Shown: positions 11,261 through 23,746 of the stretch, one piece after another
Numbering within the stretch: position 1 is the stretch's first letter
Layout: each line of letters begins with the position of its first letter
Assembly: GCA_010015805.1 (NCBI GenBank)
Contig: ML978125.1
Coordinates: 1,736,001 to 1,800,000 of the forward strand
Reading direction: 5' to 3'
DNA from: Rhizodiscina lignyota
Taxonomy: Eukaryota; Ascomycota; Dothideomycetes; Aulographales; Rhizodiscinaceae
Length of the DNA stretch: 64,000 bases
Made by a program: the position numbers and the translations under genes
The notes under the pieces: generated by a model
Told to the model about the DNA's origin: nothing
Databases searched by the model: none
Seen by the model: only the letters and a program-made list of their open reading frames with translations

Positions 11261-13359
11261 TCAATAAAACCCTCTTCTTACTCTACTCATCATCCTCTCC
11301 TCTCCGACAACGTCGACTCCTCTCCTTCTCTTCGAAGTTGTACCAGTCCTCGTCGCACTACCGCTGTACACACTCGTAATCCTGATACTCGCCGGCTTCT
11401 TCGTACTCCGCGAACTGTAGCTGAACACACCACCTCCTTGACTCGTCATAGTCAGAGGAGTGGTACTGGTGCCCAGGAACAACTTCAGGGCCGCACTTGC
11501 ATCAACCACGACGTTCGAATGTGCCGTCACGCTGATGGTGCCACTCTGTGTAGTGGTCCACGAGTAGGCATCGATAGTTACGACGTCGGTCTTCGATCTG
11601 TCGCCAGTGGCTGCAACGGAGGCGCTATTGTTGAAGCTGGAGTCGCTCTTCTGCGAAATGGTGAGCTTGAACTCGCGCTTCACGGTTGGTGTCGCGGTTG
11701 CTTGCGCAGGGGCAGTGAATGAGCATTTTGCCCTGTCAGCACCGACGAGGGTGACCGTAGGGCCAGAGACTTGAGTCCAGCTGTAAGTGAGGTTACCTTC
11801 CGGGATTTCGGATGCATTGTTCGAGCCGCTAAGCGTGACGACACTGCCTGGAATATGGGAGAAGTTGGCGGGGACAACTGCGAGAGGTGTTGTGAGCGGT
11901 GAGGACGTAGTGCCATCACCAGGATCCGTTGGAGGTGATGTACATGTCGATGGCGCAGATGGAGCAGTTGCACCGGGCCACGGCTTGAGTTGGCCAAACT
12001 GATGTTCGTCCTGCACGATTCCGTTGACGACATTGGTCATGCCGGTGAAGTCCAATGCTGGCGGATTCAGCCCAGGAGTGGTAAGTTCGGGGAAGATCCA
12101 CTCTGTGACAGGCTGGACATATTGGCCAGCTAAGATCCCGTTCTTAGTCGCCTTCGTGCCAGTTGAGGCTTTGATACGGTATTCACGCGTGTACTTGGAG
12201 AGCGTCGTAGAGTCCGCGCGCCAAGTGAATTTGTTACGCGCGTCGCCGGCTTTGATTGTAGCGCTACCGACAATACGGTCGGTCTCCTCACCAGTGCAAT
12301 GATCGACGTCGATTGCTGAGGCAGTAACTGACGCCGAGGAGTCGGAGAGATATCCGATGAACTGTACATGTGTGTCAGTGTATCGATTATATATGAGATT
12401 AAATAGCTGCATACCCTAGTATCGCCGAATTCAGAATTTGGGTCACCATCATACACACCGATGAGGGCATCTTCAATGCGAATGTAAACGGGAGAAGAAG
12501 ACCGTATTTGCACGTTCGCCGCGACAATTGCGTAACAGACGACTTCTCCGCCGATCATGATACCCGAAAATTCGAGATAATCGCCAACAATGAATGGCGC
12601 CATAACCAATGGATCGGGGGCATTACTACGTTAGAATTAGTCATTGTCTGCAAATAACAGCAAAAGGCTCTGCCGGAGACATACAAGGTCCTCTGTCCGC
12701 TTGGACGATTGGATAATGGGCACAGCTCGTCGGAAGCAGAACGGGGTATACACATGGGAAACCCAGAAAATGCCGTAATGCTTGGATTCTCGTCATCTGC
12801 AGTGAAGGCAGGCTTCTCTGTATAGGCCTTGCCGTAGACGCCGTTGGGGTCATTGATCCTGAGTGTCGGACCACCCTTGATATGGATTTTGCCATTGGCG
12901 CCATCGATACTGTCGATGTAGCCAGTTCCGCCTTGCAAGAGGAGTTGGGACATGCTGACTATGCCCGCAATAGCCTTGCCGCTGACCTGCTTGAAGCGTT
13001 AATAAGATTCTAAAAGTAGGCTATGGTGTGCTGCTCACAATATTGCCAAAGACATCCACTTCATTTCCAGTGAATCCGCCAGAGCAGATTTCCTTGAAGG
13101 GAATCCATGCTGCCGGTAGCTGGAAGATCAAGTTTTCTGGAATTGTAATGGAGTAGCCGTTGACTGTGATAGCACCGCCGGTGTTGAATTCAGAGCTGGA
13201 GCATGTCGCACTATCTTCAGGTCAGTCCATACATGAGATTGCCTCGCATTGGTCAGCCTGCCTCTCGAGTGTTCCTGTGGTAAGAAGTGGTGCCGGCTCT
13301 TGTGCCACGACAGAAACACCAAGGAGAGCGGAATAGGCTAAAGAATGTAAAAACTTCAT
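11261..13359 (-). CDS. Secreted protein of unknown function with Ig/PKD-like C-terminal region
   Basis: Exons (minus) 13359-13262, 13210-13039, 12986-12685, 12625-12415 and 12361-11261 sum to 627 aa with agreeing phases. MKFLHSLAYSALLGVSVVAQ is a good signal peptide. The N-terminal half has conserved-looking blocks (ITVNGYSITIPENLIFQLPA, GGPTLRINDPNGVYG, PSITAFSGFPMCIPRS, PLVMAPFIVGDYLEFSG) of a kind I associate with uncharacterised fungal secreted proteins. The C-terminal half (about 400-560) reads as beta-sandwich repeats: GSVVTLSGSNNASEIPEG, YSWTQVSGPTVTL and FTAPAQ resemble PKD-type domains. The tail is Arg/Lys-rich, with no GPI signal. The first intron needs a GC donor (AG|GCAGGC). No function is proposed. 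Confidence 0.75.
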
Positions 13360-14697
13360 GCTTAAATAAATAGTATCCAGGAGCTACGCATGGTCTCACA
13401 GCACAAACCTTGCGGATTCAATGCGAACTTTATACACCTTGTGTGGTGCACAGGCGTCATCTAGACTCCGTGCAACATGTTAGACAAGACGTCGAAACTT
13501 TGGGTACGAGAGATTAAGCGCTTGAATATGCACAGAGCAGAATCTAAGATCTTCCACCAAGCCTTACAGGAGCTTCGGAAAGAACTAGAACGGTATCAAG
13601 CGAAGGATGATTCCCAATAAAGACAGCCAATACCATAAATGGGGTAACTGCACGCTAATCACGCGATTTTGACCCGAGCATGGACCATATTTCGCGGGAC
13701 GAAGCGCGATAGCTTCCGCTTTCAGTCAGATGATGGCGGCAGGAAGCGTTGCGTTCTCACAGGCCAGTACAGAGTAGTTTTGAGCAATCGGTAGAACTAG
13801 AGGAAATCCTCTCCCGCCCAAATGCGAAACAGGTATCTCATCCGCACATCTGATAGAAAAAAAGATGCAGAATACGATAACAGAAGATTCAGGGAAAGCA
13901 CTCAGTATGTTGACTTCCACGATAAACTGAAGCTCTTGTTCTCTTGTGAGTTTCGGATACACGTTAGGGGAGATCCAGACGCTGGCCAATGACTAGAGAG
14001 GGTTCCCGTCGGAGTATGGAAAGATATCCATACATAAGAGCTGAATACGTCGTTTGCTGGCGAGAAGTGCTTGCGTTGGCTTGAAGCTGATGCTACTCAA
14101 TGGAAGAAGAATGTCACTGGACGTTTCCCAAAGGCCGGATTGGCTCCGCTCGGCGGAGAGCCAAGCGAAGGGCCAAGCGGGAAGCCAAGCGGTCCGCCCC
14201 ATGTCAGATCTCAATACCCCATTTTTAGCATCAGAGGAGGCGCTAGAACAGGGGCCAGAACCTCCACAAGACTCTGCAAGTCTCCGCCCACATACACCAT
14301 GGCTACCCAGCCATTCGTTGTTCTCTGTCAATTTTGTGTCCCTCATATTCCTATGTGTCAGATTCAATATTGCGAACCGGCCCTCAGAGATCCGTTTATT
14401 TTACAGCGGACTACAGCCGAAACCCCTCTTCGAGCTTTTGAAAGCGAATGCTTCGGAGATTTCCACTAATCATAGAGTACAAATCGTAGCAGCTCGCCTT
14501 TTTAGTGAGCGATTTGGACTAAGCGAGACAACTTCATAGACTCTACATTAAGTCTTGGGAGCTGCGCCAGAGCTCCTTCCAAGTTCCGCTATTTCTTCGC
14601 GCTTCATTCCTCTTCTCTCTCCTACCCTCCAATTTGAGTGGCCGGATACCCGGTTCAGCTCCTCTCTTTGTTGTTTCTCATGTAATCGATTTTGTCA
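13360..14697. other. Intergenic region upstream of the secreted gene
   Basis: No supported gene. Contains three copies of GCCAAGCG at about 11-12-bp spacing near 14160-14190, next to a short hairpin (GGCTCCGC/GCGGAGAGCC, about 14141-14161). The open frames at 14054-14539 (+) and 13993-14367 (-) overlap each other across this repeat and have no recognisable domain. Confidence 0.4.
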
Positions 14698-16841
14698 CTA
14701 CGGCTCGGGCCCAATCCAGATAGGTCCAGTTCGTGGCGGTAGATGAGGCTTGGCTGGCGTTTGGCTTCCATCCAAATCGAACGGCGAGAGCAATGAAACG
14801 CGCTCTTTTGACTTTGAGCTCACAGGGACACCTCTCTGTCTGTCAGGATTCGCTGTCCGACCACATCTCCAGCATTTCTCTAATATGGGTGTATCAAATG
14901 GCATTTCGCTCTGTGGCAGTTCGCTTTCCGAGTCCGCATCGTAAGCATTGTCATCCGCACGATCGACTTCAGACATCTGAAGCTTCTGAGACGCCCTTGA
15001 AAACAGGCCCTGGTTCAGCGCATCGCGGACTAGAGTCTTCCTGCTACCGGATGCTACCCGTGGTCTTTTCCGAACAACCAGAGGCCCTAACTCTCCAGGT
15101 GATGTACTTGACCCAGACGATCTGGTCTTTTGTCCTTCTTCGGATGGCTGCGTAGCTCCAACTATGGGCGCACCTGCAAGTTGCAAGCTGGCCTGCTCAA
15201 TACCACCAAATTCTGGGTATCTAGATGGTTTGCCATCATTTCGTGATCGAACACTTGCTGCTGCCGCGGATGACGAGCCCTTGTATCTCCCAAAGGATGG
15301 GCTGTCGATGTCTGCCCAAGACCTGCTTCTTCCAGGTCGACCATGTTTGGCAATTTTGGAATGAAAGTTTGTATCCATTTTAGCGAGCGTCTTGTCACCT
15401 CTTCCGCAGCTCGACCCTCGGAAGTTCCACTTGTGTATAGCTCTTTGGCGACTCTATGCCCGAATCGTATTTTCACCTTTTTCATCATCGAGAAGAGTAC
15501 AAGGCGTTCGAGCTCCAGTTTTGTTTGTTCCCACGGCACAGAGTGGATCTCATCGCAGGTCTGGGCCCACCATTTTCGATGCGGCGTATTGCTTTCCGTC
15601 GCTCTTGGTTCAGGCTGGCGCTCAGAGCTCGAACTACTCTGGCGGGTCGGAACATCGCCTTCAAGGTCTATCTGGAACAGCTCGGCCCCTTCATTTCCTA
15701 CCCAGTCATCTTGATCGCTGTCATCGGCGCTGGAATCGGATTCAGCCTGTTCATCCCAGATATGCCGAGCTCCCACACCCATCTTAGTGTATAGAGTATT
15801 CTCTGCCCTCCCCCAAATTCCTTTTCCGATTGGAGTCGGCATCCGCAGCCTGATGTTATCTCCGGCTTGCGTATGTTTGACCCGTCTGGCTTGATATCCA
15901 GTGTTCGGGAGCTTTATGGGCCTCGATTTGGGATAGGAATCTCGTCGTCGTACATTCAGTTGTTCTTGCCAACTGCGATACACAGTAGTGGCAGGTGAAG
16001 CATCCTCCGACAATGGAGAAGGCGAATTGTGCAGCTGCAGTGTACACGTTGTCGTAGCTCTTGCGATCTCTTCTCCTAGCAGATGATGTATTCTCCTCTG
16101 CTGTGGGCCGACAGCATTTGGATATGCGAGGTCACGAACTGGCACCCTTTCACGTTCCAGCATGCGCGGTCTTTCTCTGGGTGTGAGAGACTCCCTGTTT
16201 AGAAGGTTAGCTTGTTTCTATTACTCCACCACCGGACACAACCTGCCTTTCAGATTCGCAAAGACCCTTGTCAATTGCCTTGGGTGGCTCCTTAAACCGG
16301 TGTATGGTATCTCTCCTCCCTATTTGGGGAGGGGGAAGCTCGATTACGTCCCTATCGGATGCCCGTGATATAACAATTATCCTCCTCACGGCTTTCACGA
16401 AGGCGGCTTTGGCCTTTGACAGGACGTGGTTCACAACTTTGGTCAACTGCCTGTAAATCCACAGTCGGAGGCTTCGATGGCTCTCGTCCAAATCGCTTGC
16501 GATGTCATTTCTCCTGTCTTTGAGCCCTTGCTGGTTCCAATAATCCGCCCATCCGGTTCTTGCCTTTCTGGTAGTCCTTTCCAGAGGGGGATTGTCTTCT
16601 TCCAAGATGTCTCCATCCTTGGTAGCAGTGGAGCTACAAGTTCAGGCCATCAGTAAGAGCAGACTTATTTATCCAACATAGCAAGCTCAAACCGCTGTGA
16701 GAATTCATGTAGCTCGGCGGCGGTCGTCGGTTTTGAGATCATCTCGAAGATTTTGGCCGAAATTCTTTCCGGAGAACGGTTTCGGAGGGGTTGAAAATAG
16801 GGAGGATTCGCGCAACGAGCCTGCTGTAACGAGCCTGCCAT
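14698..16841 (-). CDS. Unknown, low-complexity/charged protein; tentative gene model
   Basis: Two long minus-strand frames (16605-16247 and 16194 to about 15323) and a third (15260-14698) share Ser/Arg/Glu-rich composition. A four-exon model joins in phase to 661 aa: 16841-16678, 16633-16247, 16194-15323, 15260-14698. The N terminus (AKIFEMISKPTTAAELHEFSQRFELA) looks helical. The middle has a helical block (LRLWIYRQLTKVVNHVLSKA). The C-terminal part is disordered and ends near a CxxC (CWRCGR), possibly half of a metal site. I recognise no family. The 44-bp first intron, the intron before 16194 (GC donor, or a GT donor with a GAG acceptor) and the 62-bp last intron are all weak. A true frame break near 15260-15320 is an alternative. 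Confidence 0.5.
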
Positions 16842-18851
16842 AACATTGTGAGCGGAGCTTCGGTGTGGTGCAAGTGTAGTGCTTACGTCGTTGTCTATCG
16901 AGAAGAAAGTTGCTGAAGGACAGGATCGGGGCACACTGGGAACTCCAATGAAGGGGAAGTGCCCGATGCAATTGTAGTACTTAGCGATAGGATATGATAA
17001 GATATGTAGCGAAGGACACTGAAGTGTAACAATGAGAGAACTGCAGCGGTCATGAATAATAATCACCGTCAGTTGGGGAAAACATAATACCATGCATCGC
17101 CGACAGTGAAAGGAAAGTACGACAGACAGCAAACGGAAGCGAGTTGGACAGAAAGAGAAAGCGCATATCATTGAGCCGGAATCCACTAGGAAACTGGTTA
17201 GATTGGGACTGCAGAATGTGACGAAAGATGGTGCTTGTGCTCCAATATCAATTGATAATAATGGTAGTCCGCGTCGGTTCAGCTAGAGTGCTTCTCTTTC
17301 GCCTTGCGTAGAAAGCAGACCTCGAATCAGGGTATCAAAACCCACTGAATAACAAAGCTTGGTATCCCAGTAGAGACGTTGTGCGATTTCCTGTTGATTC
17401 ATTGCTGGGTTCTCACTTTGGCATGGTCATACTGGGAGATTCAAGTGTCAATGTCAACATGTTGCTCTTCTTCTCTTGAGGAGACTGGTTCCACCAGTCA
17501 TCGCAGGAGGCCGCAAGGCGCTTCAGATCTGAGCAAACTGCTACCAGAAAAACAATATGCTTAGAAATGTTGCTTTCCGATGCTTGCGATCGGCTCGCAT
17601 TGAAAGGAATTAGGAATGGAGATGCACGCTTTGCAACTGACTCGCTCCGCCTGCCAACCTGGCTGGTGCTGTCAATATAGCCGCTTATCGTGTCTTCAAG
17701 CCCATGCTAAATTAATGATCGGGCTGATTGTACGGGCTGCATAGAGAGTGTATTTGACAGAACTCCGAAGGTAGCAGATGGGAGCTCGAGGGTTGGGATA
17801 CTCGCCGGCGCGCCCCGCTCGATGTTCGCAGAGTTGGTCAAAATTTGGTCATAAGTTTTTCAGTGGTAGAAGCAGCAGACAGGAGATCTCAAATTGAACG
17901 GCAGATTTCCGATATATGGAGTTTAAAATTGCAGCGTTTGAGAGTCTGGAGACGGCAGCAAAATCAAGCATTATCCGTGCAACTATAGCGCCGACACTAT
18001 AATAAAGTCCCCTTGCCAAGTCGAAACATCATCTGTATTTCGAGAACCTTAACCTTCGTTTACTCACCGGAGTACATGCCGCACATTACTGGTCTGTCCC
18101 TTTCTTTGAGAGCGTCACAAATCGATGAAGTATTGCAATTCGTTTGCTTGGTGATCTCTATCCGCTCTTCAAAGCGTCATACTTCAAACCACACTTCAAA
18201 GACCTTGAGGATATGTACCTTCATGTCTTCGAGTTTGTGGAAAAAGGTTCTCCCAGAGGGTCTGCTCCATCCCAATCAAGTGCAAGATCACCGCAACATG
18301 TATCTGGGGGAGTGCGGAGAGATGCAAGACTGTCCATCTATACCCCAGAAGTTCCTGCATCTGGCACACCTGCCATGTAGTTCCCAGGCCTGCCCCATGT
18401 CTCGAGCTGGGCATGTTGCCGATGGGCGCGGAATTCAATCCCGCGTGTTGAACAACGGCTTCTTGGGATCTCAGGTCCAGATAAGCCATAAGCTCTTTCA
18501 TGTTTTATGAATTTGATATCAGACGACATCGAGGGCACAGGAAGAAAACAGGCGGAATACGTGCAGCTCGCGAGAGTGATATTAGGCCTAGCTGGGTGCT
18601 TCATGGCTTGAATATCTAGTCATGTATCCTTGCGCTCCACGCGTATACCATGCGGGATTGAGTCCCGCTGAAATATCATGTAGGCTACTTGGCTGTTTAT
18701 CATTGATACTAACTCCCCGTGGGGCGACATAGGCTTCCAAGTCCCAAGTCCTCGGAACTACTTAACGATGTAACCATCCCCATGGGGAAAATATCTCTTA
18801 GCATGCATCAACTTACACCAAAGACAACATCTTGTATAACGTCCATCTGAG
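16842..18851. other. 2.0-kb intergenic region
   Basis: Upstream of the unknown gene (-) and of the sugar porter (+). Overlapping frames at 18013-18604 on both strands show no domain or codon bias I trust. I see no repeat and nothing else to annotate. Confidence 0.4.
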
Positions 18852-20581
18852 ATGTTTCTCGAAAAGCTTGAGGGGGTTAAGCTCACTGTTGCCATTACAT
18901 TTGCGTGTGGCACAGGCTTCCTCCTCTTTGGGTACGATCAGGTACGGAATATCTCTGCGATAATCCTGAAACACACTCAAGCTGACTGCGATCAATCAGG
19001 GTGTCTTTGGTGGTATTCTTACAAATGCTGCGTTCCTCGGGACCTTCAAGAATCCAAATGCAACTATCCAAGGCCAAATTGTCTCGACTTACGACATTGG
19101 ATGCATTCTCGGTGCAATATTGAGCATCTTCGTCGGCGACAAGTATGGACGTCGACGATGTATCATGCTCGGATGCAGCATTTTGATCGTGGGCGGCGCT
19201 CTCCAATCTGCAAGTTCCTGGCTTGGGATGATTATACCTGCCCGCATAATCGCTGGTCTCGGCAACGGGCTCAATACTGCTCAAATACCAATCTGGCAGG
19301 CCGAAACATCAAAGGCCCATCAACGAGGAATGCTCATCTGTATCCAACTTGCGCTTGTCATCAGCGGTATCGTCATCACAGAGTGGATGAACTTTGGCTT
19401 CACCTACACAACGGGTCCAGTTACTTGGCGATTCCCTTTGGCCTTCCAGTGCTTCTTCGCGCTCCTCACCATATTCCTTGTAAAGTTCCTTCCGGAATCG
19501 CCACGTTGGATGGCACTAAAGGATCGAGTTCCTGAGGCTCAAGCAATCATCGCACGACTCGAAGGCAAACCCGCAGATCATCCTGATGTCCTGGCCGAAA
19601 TCGATTCCATCGTAACGACGGTGCAGCGTGAGGCTGGCATGCGGCGTGCCGGTTTCCGGGAGTTCTTTGCAGGAGGCAAGCAGCAAACCTTCCGTCGTCT
19701 ATGTCTCGGCGCTGGAGCTTCCATATTCCAACAAATGGGAGGTATCAATGTCGTTGTAGGTTCTCCTGTGGTGCAAACATGAGATCTAAGGCCGTGCTAA
19801 TTTGCTCTATATGATTAGGTGTATTACCTTCCAATTGTGCTTACGCAGTCTTTCGGATTCAGTAACCGGCTCTCCTTGATTTTGTCTGCTGTCGATTCGA
19901 TGTCCTTAGTCTTTTGGGGTGTTGTGGCAGGGTTCTTGGTGGAACGCGTCGGACGAAAGAAGCTGATGCTCCAGGCGGCGATCATGGACTCGATTTGCTT
20001 TGCCTGCGCTGCTGCTGGTCTAGGTGTGGGGAACAAGGCTGGCAATACTGCTGCCGTGGTTTTCATCTTCCTCTACTATGTCTTCTATGGCATGGGCCTC
20101 ATGGTACGTCCCAACCGAATACCGAGCATACTGTGTTTGCCAAACTGATAATGCGTCATAGGCCATTCCATTCATGTATCCCTCAGAGATCAACTCGCAG
20201 CATATGAGGAACGTTGGCTCAGCAGTTGCAATGGTCACCAACTGGCTCTTCGTCTACGTCGTGGTCCTGGTGACGCCTACCGGCATCAAGAATCTTGGAT
20301 GGCGCTTCTATATCATCTTTGCCGTTATGAACGCTGCCTGGATACCGTTCATCATCTACTTTTACGTTGAGACGAAGGGCCTCTCCCTCGAAGAAGTGGA
20401 TCGGGTATTTGAGCTGAAATACGGTAGGGAAGACGGAAGGAAGATCTCTTACGACGAGGCGATTGAACAAGTCAAGTTCGAGAGGACACTTCATCGGACA
20501 GAGAAGGACGCGGAACGGGGTCTCGGAAGCTCTGAGAAGCTCGAGGAGGTGCCGGTCACGGTTGAGGAAGCCGAGAATTAG
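18852..20581 (+). CDS. MFS sugar porter (hexose/disaccharide transporter-like)
   Basis: Exons 18852-18941, 19000-19755, 19819-20103 and 20162-20581 join in phase to 516 aa. Sugar-porter hallmarks are present: FLLFGYDQGVFGG in helix 1, GDKYGRRR in loop 2-3, PESPRWMALKDR after helix 6, FQQMGGINVVVYYLP in helix 7, ERVGRKK in loop 8-9, and the helix-12 end VETKGLSLEEVDRVFE. About twelve hydrophobic helices lie in the plasma membrane, and the cytosolic tail is short and acidic. The cytosolic N terminus before helix 1 is very short, so an upstream exon could be missing. Substrate cannot be read from sequence. It lies upstream of an amidohydrolase and an MBL-fold lactonase, which may mean a shared catabolic use. 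Confidence 0.92.
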
Positions 20582-21695
20582 ACTCTGGCCCCCGGGCCCT
20601 TGTACATAACAAATAGAGACAAATCATTTGCGAACGCCGTGCTAGCAGCGAGCAAAGATAGAGGCTGATGACGGCATGCATGTAGATCATGGGGATTCCA
20701 CCTGTCGTCCGATGATCCGGATAGTGGCACTGCCCTGGAGGATTTTGCGTACCAGCTTGTCTGCAGCTGAAGCTGGAACGATCCTGGACAAGCGGTAACG
20801 GGATTGGTTGCCAAGCGATCTCGGGATGGCGTAAAACCGCTATATGCCGACCCTGAGGACGCAGAGGGTGAGGGCTGTGGACATCCATATTCGAAGATTC
20901 CCTAAAATTAGGAGACTGAAGAGCGTCTCCAAGACATACGCCTATCATGCGACGACGTCCGCTGCTGAAGCAGGAATAAAGTTTACATACAGATCGCAGA
21001 GATCTAATTTAGGACAGGGGTAAGCACGTGTAGCATCTCATCTGCCCTGCTGATTCGATGAGACAAATTCGATGACGCCCCGGAATTTTTGACCTCAACA
21101 ACACCAACCTCCGTAAGCAGCATTCTCTTCATTTCCACGCCAATTCCGAAGCTACACGGGACTTGCCCGCTAGGCGGAATGATTATACGCAGCGCTCCCA
21201 CGGGCTCGGCGATGTCTGGTGGAGGATCATTCGTATTGCGTCTTTGCGGCCGAGAGAGGGCCTGGATGCCGAGTCCTTGCTGTTGGCTATCCAGCCAATA
21301 GACGCAGCTGCAGGTATTTGATTCTTGACCGCTCTCAGGCTCTGCACACAACACTTTGGCCTTGTGCCGATCAGCCGGCGAATCGAGGGGCGTTGCTCTC
21401 GAACATCACACTCGCATTTCGCAAGCCCTCTTGTCCGCTAGGCCCACGCGGCCCGCCCTTTCTCTCGCGCTTCGTCGACGGTCCCGTCTACCCGTGAGGA
21501 TGGCCGTGCTGAGAGCACGTTGCTGCATTTGACCCTAATCATCCGACAGAGTGGACACCTGTGATGCACTGCTCTTGGAAATAGCTAGGTGTGGAGTGCA
21601 TACCATATTGGATATGGTTCCGTCTGAAAGTCATATATAAGTGCTGAGACACTTCCGCCTAGTCATTGAGGTAGGTTCACATAATATATTTCACT
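20582..21695. other. Intergenic region between porter and amidohydrolase
   Basis: No supported gene. A TATATAA box at 21634-21640 lies 56-62 bp before the amidohydrolase ATG. A 116-aa minus frame (21004-21354) shows no family. Confidence 0.45.
21634..21640 (+). promoter_or_regulatory. TATA box of the M20 amidohydrolase gene
   Basis: TATATAA about 60 bp upstream of the ATG at 21696. The position fits a fungal TATA element with a short leader and supports the choice of that start. Confidence 0.5.
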
Positions 21696-23409
21696 ATGGA
21701 TGTTGCAATAAAAACAATCGAGGCGGAAGCCGAAGGGCTTAGAGATATAAACAAAAAAGTAAGCTTTTCATGAAGTCCAAGTTATCTTGTCATCATTGAC
21801 CGCTCCAAACCTCGAGTTCTCGTACTTTATACCTATTTCTCGATTCCTAATATTGACGTTACACTCTATACAGATTCACGAAAATCCAGAGCTTGGCTTT
21901 GAGGAGGTTCAAGCACACGACAATATCGTCGCTTACCTACGCAAACTCGGCTTCAAGGTAAAGCCACATGCTTATGGCGTGGCCACATCGATGGAAGCCG
22001 AGTATGGCTCGGGAGGTCGAGTCGTCACCTTCAATGCCGAATACGATAGCTTACCGGACATTGGCCATGCCTGCGGGCACAATCTCATTGCAACCGCTTC
22101 TGTAGCTGGCTTCATCGGCGCAGCTGCGGCGCTGAAAGCTTCTGGCAAGTCTGGACGAGTCCGTCTGCTTGGCACCCCAGCTGAAGAAGGCGGTGGCGGG
22201 AAGCTCAAGCTCATCGATGCTGGAGCGTTCAAAGACGTCGATGCATGCATGATGGTCCATCCTGCCCCTTTCACTGAGACATGCAAAGGTCTCACTGGTG
22301 CCGCGTACGCGACTTCTGCTGCAAACTGCAAGCTCTACGTTACCTTCCACGGACGGCCTGCGCATGCTGCATTCGCGCCATGGCAAGGATCGAACGCGCT
22401 CGACGCTGCAACGCTGGCCTACTCCGCGGTGTCCATGATGCGCCAACAGATCCGGCCGGAGGACCGCATTCACAGCATCATCAACCACGGTGGTGACCGG
22501 CCGAACGTCGTCCCGCACATGAGCAAGATGAACTACTACTGCAGAGCGCCAACGCTTGCGAGGGCGAAGATGCTGCGGCATAGAGTTGAGGCGTGCTTCC
22601 GCGCCGCGGGACTGGCGACAAACTGCCATGTCGAGATCCAAGAACAAAATACGTACTTCGACCTGCGGCCAAACAGGCCACTTGCAGCTGCATATGCGGA
22701 GGAGATGGAGAAGATTGGCAGCCCGGTGGCGCTCAGCTACGAACCGGATGCGACGATGGCAGGCAGCACGGATCAGGGAAACGTCAGCTACGAATGCCCG
22801 TCTATTCATCCAATGTTCGGAATCGATGCTAGAGAGGGCTGCTATAACCATACCCCAGGTTTCACGGCGGCCGCAGGCACAGAAAAGGCGTTTTGGCAAA
22901 CGATTGAAACGGCCAAGGGCATGGCCGCTGCTGCGTGGAGGATGTTGACAGATGACAAATTCGCAGAGGAGGTGAAGAAGGATTTTGAGGAGGACCAGAA
23001 GACGCTCCGCAAGGAGAATTCCAAAACGTGAGTATATTCGCCTCTATCTTCCGTACAGCTATACTGACTGGTCTTGGCACAGCGATCATGCAATCCACAA
23101 GGAGGAGGACGATGCCGAAGAGGAGACCAACGGCACAAAGAAGCGGTCGGCGGAGGATGAGGTGCATGAGCCTCCCAGCAAGGTATGCATATTCGCACGA
23201 GTAGTAGATTTCTTGCGGCGCATGAAAAAATGCGCCGTCGGTCGATCCGGAAGGGCACTGCCGCTGACTGCATGCATTAGCGAACCCGCGGCGACGCGGA
23301 CGAGATTTCGGCATTGAAGAAGGAGAATGCGGAGCTGAAGGCGGAACTGGCTGAATTGAAAGGCAAGGCTGCAAAGTCGACGCGCAGTAGCACGAGGGGC
23401 CAGAAATAG
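21696..23409 (+). CDS. M20-family amidohydrolase/dipeptidase with C-terminal coiled-coil tail
   Basis: Exons 21696-21758, 21874-23027, 23083-23182 and 23281-23409 join in phase to 481 aa. The first ~405 residues are a full M20 enzyme of the PM20D2/Xaa-Arg dipeptidase and aminoacylase-like type: IHENPELGFEE, the metal-binding YDSLPDIGHACGHN (H86, H90), TPAEEGGGGK (E125/E126), GRPAHAAFAPWQGSNALDAA, and the C-terminal GCYNHTPGFTAAAGT. Likely reaction: zinc-dependent hydrolysis of an amide bond in a small N-acyl or dipeptide substrate; the substrate is unknown. After residue ~405 comes an unusual acidic/basic tail ending in a predicted coiled coil (EISALKKENAELKAELAELK). The first exon gives MDVAIKTIEAEAEGLRDINK, as expected before IHENPE. 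Confidence 0.88.
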
Positions 23410-23746
23410 TGTTTGGACCAATTAGCAAGTGCGTGCTGGATAGCGCGGCGTCTGGTGTACGCGGGAAAAAGCTATACAGCATATGCAAGGTGGTGCAGCA
23501 TTTGAGTATTTAGCTTATCATGGACAGTAGGAGTTCGGAGGGCGTTGGTGGGGGAATATCATCATGGATTCCATTCCTTCGGACATGATAGCAGTGATTA
23601 CTTTTCTGTGATCTGGAAGATGCATGTAGCCAGTGAAAAGTTAGGGCAGCGATTTGCTTATGGAAGCAATGGACACCATCTAAGCAACTATGTATATGAA
23701 TATGGCGCAAATTTATACTTCTCGGCAGTCTGTAGCGCACGAAGCA
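23410..23746. other. Convergent 3' spacer
   Basis: 337 bp between the stop codons of the amidohydrolase (+) and the lactonase (-). AT-rich; presumably both 3' UTRs and terminators. Nothing else seen. Confidence 0.5.

Noticed and set aside
21004-21354. 116-aa minus-strand frame
   Set aside because: No domain, no splice context, overlaps opposite-strand frames of equal quality.
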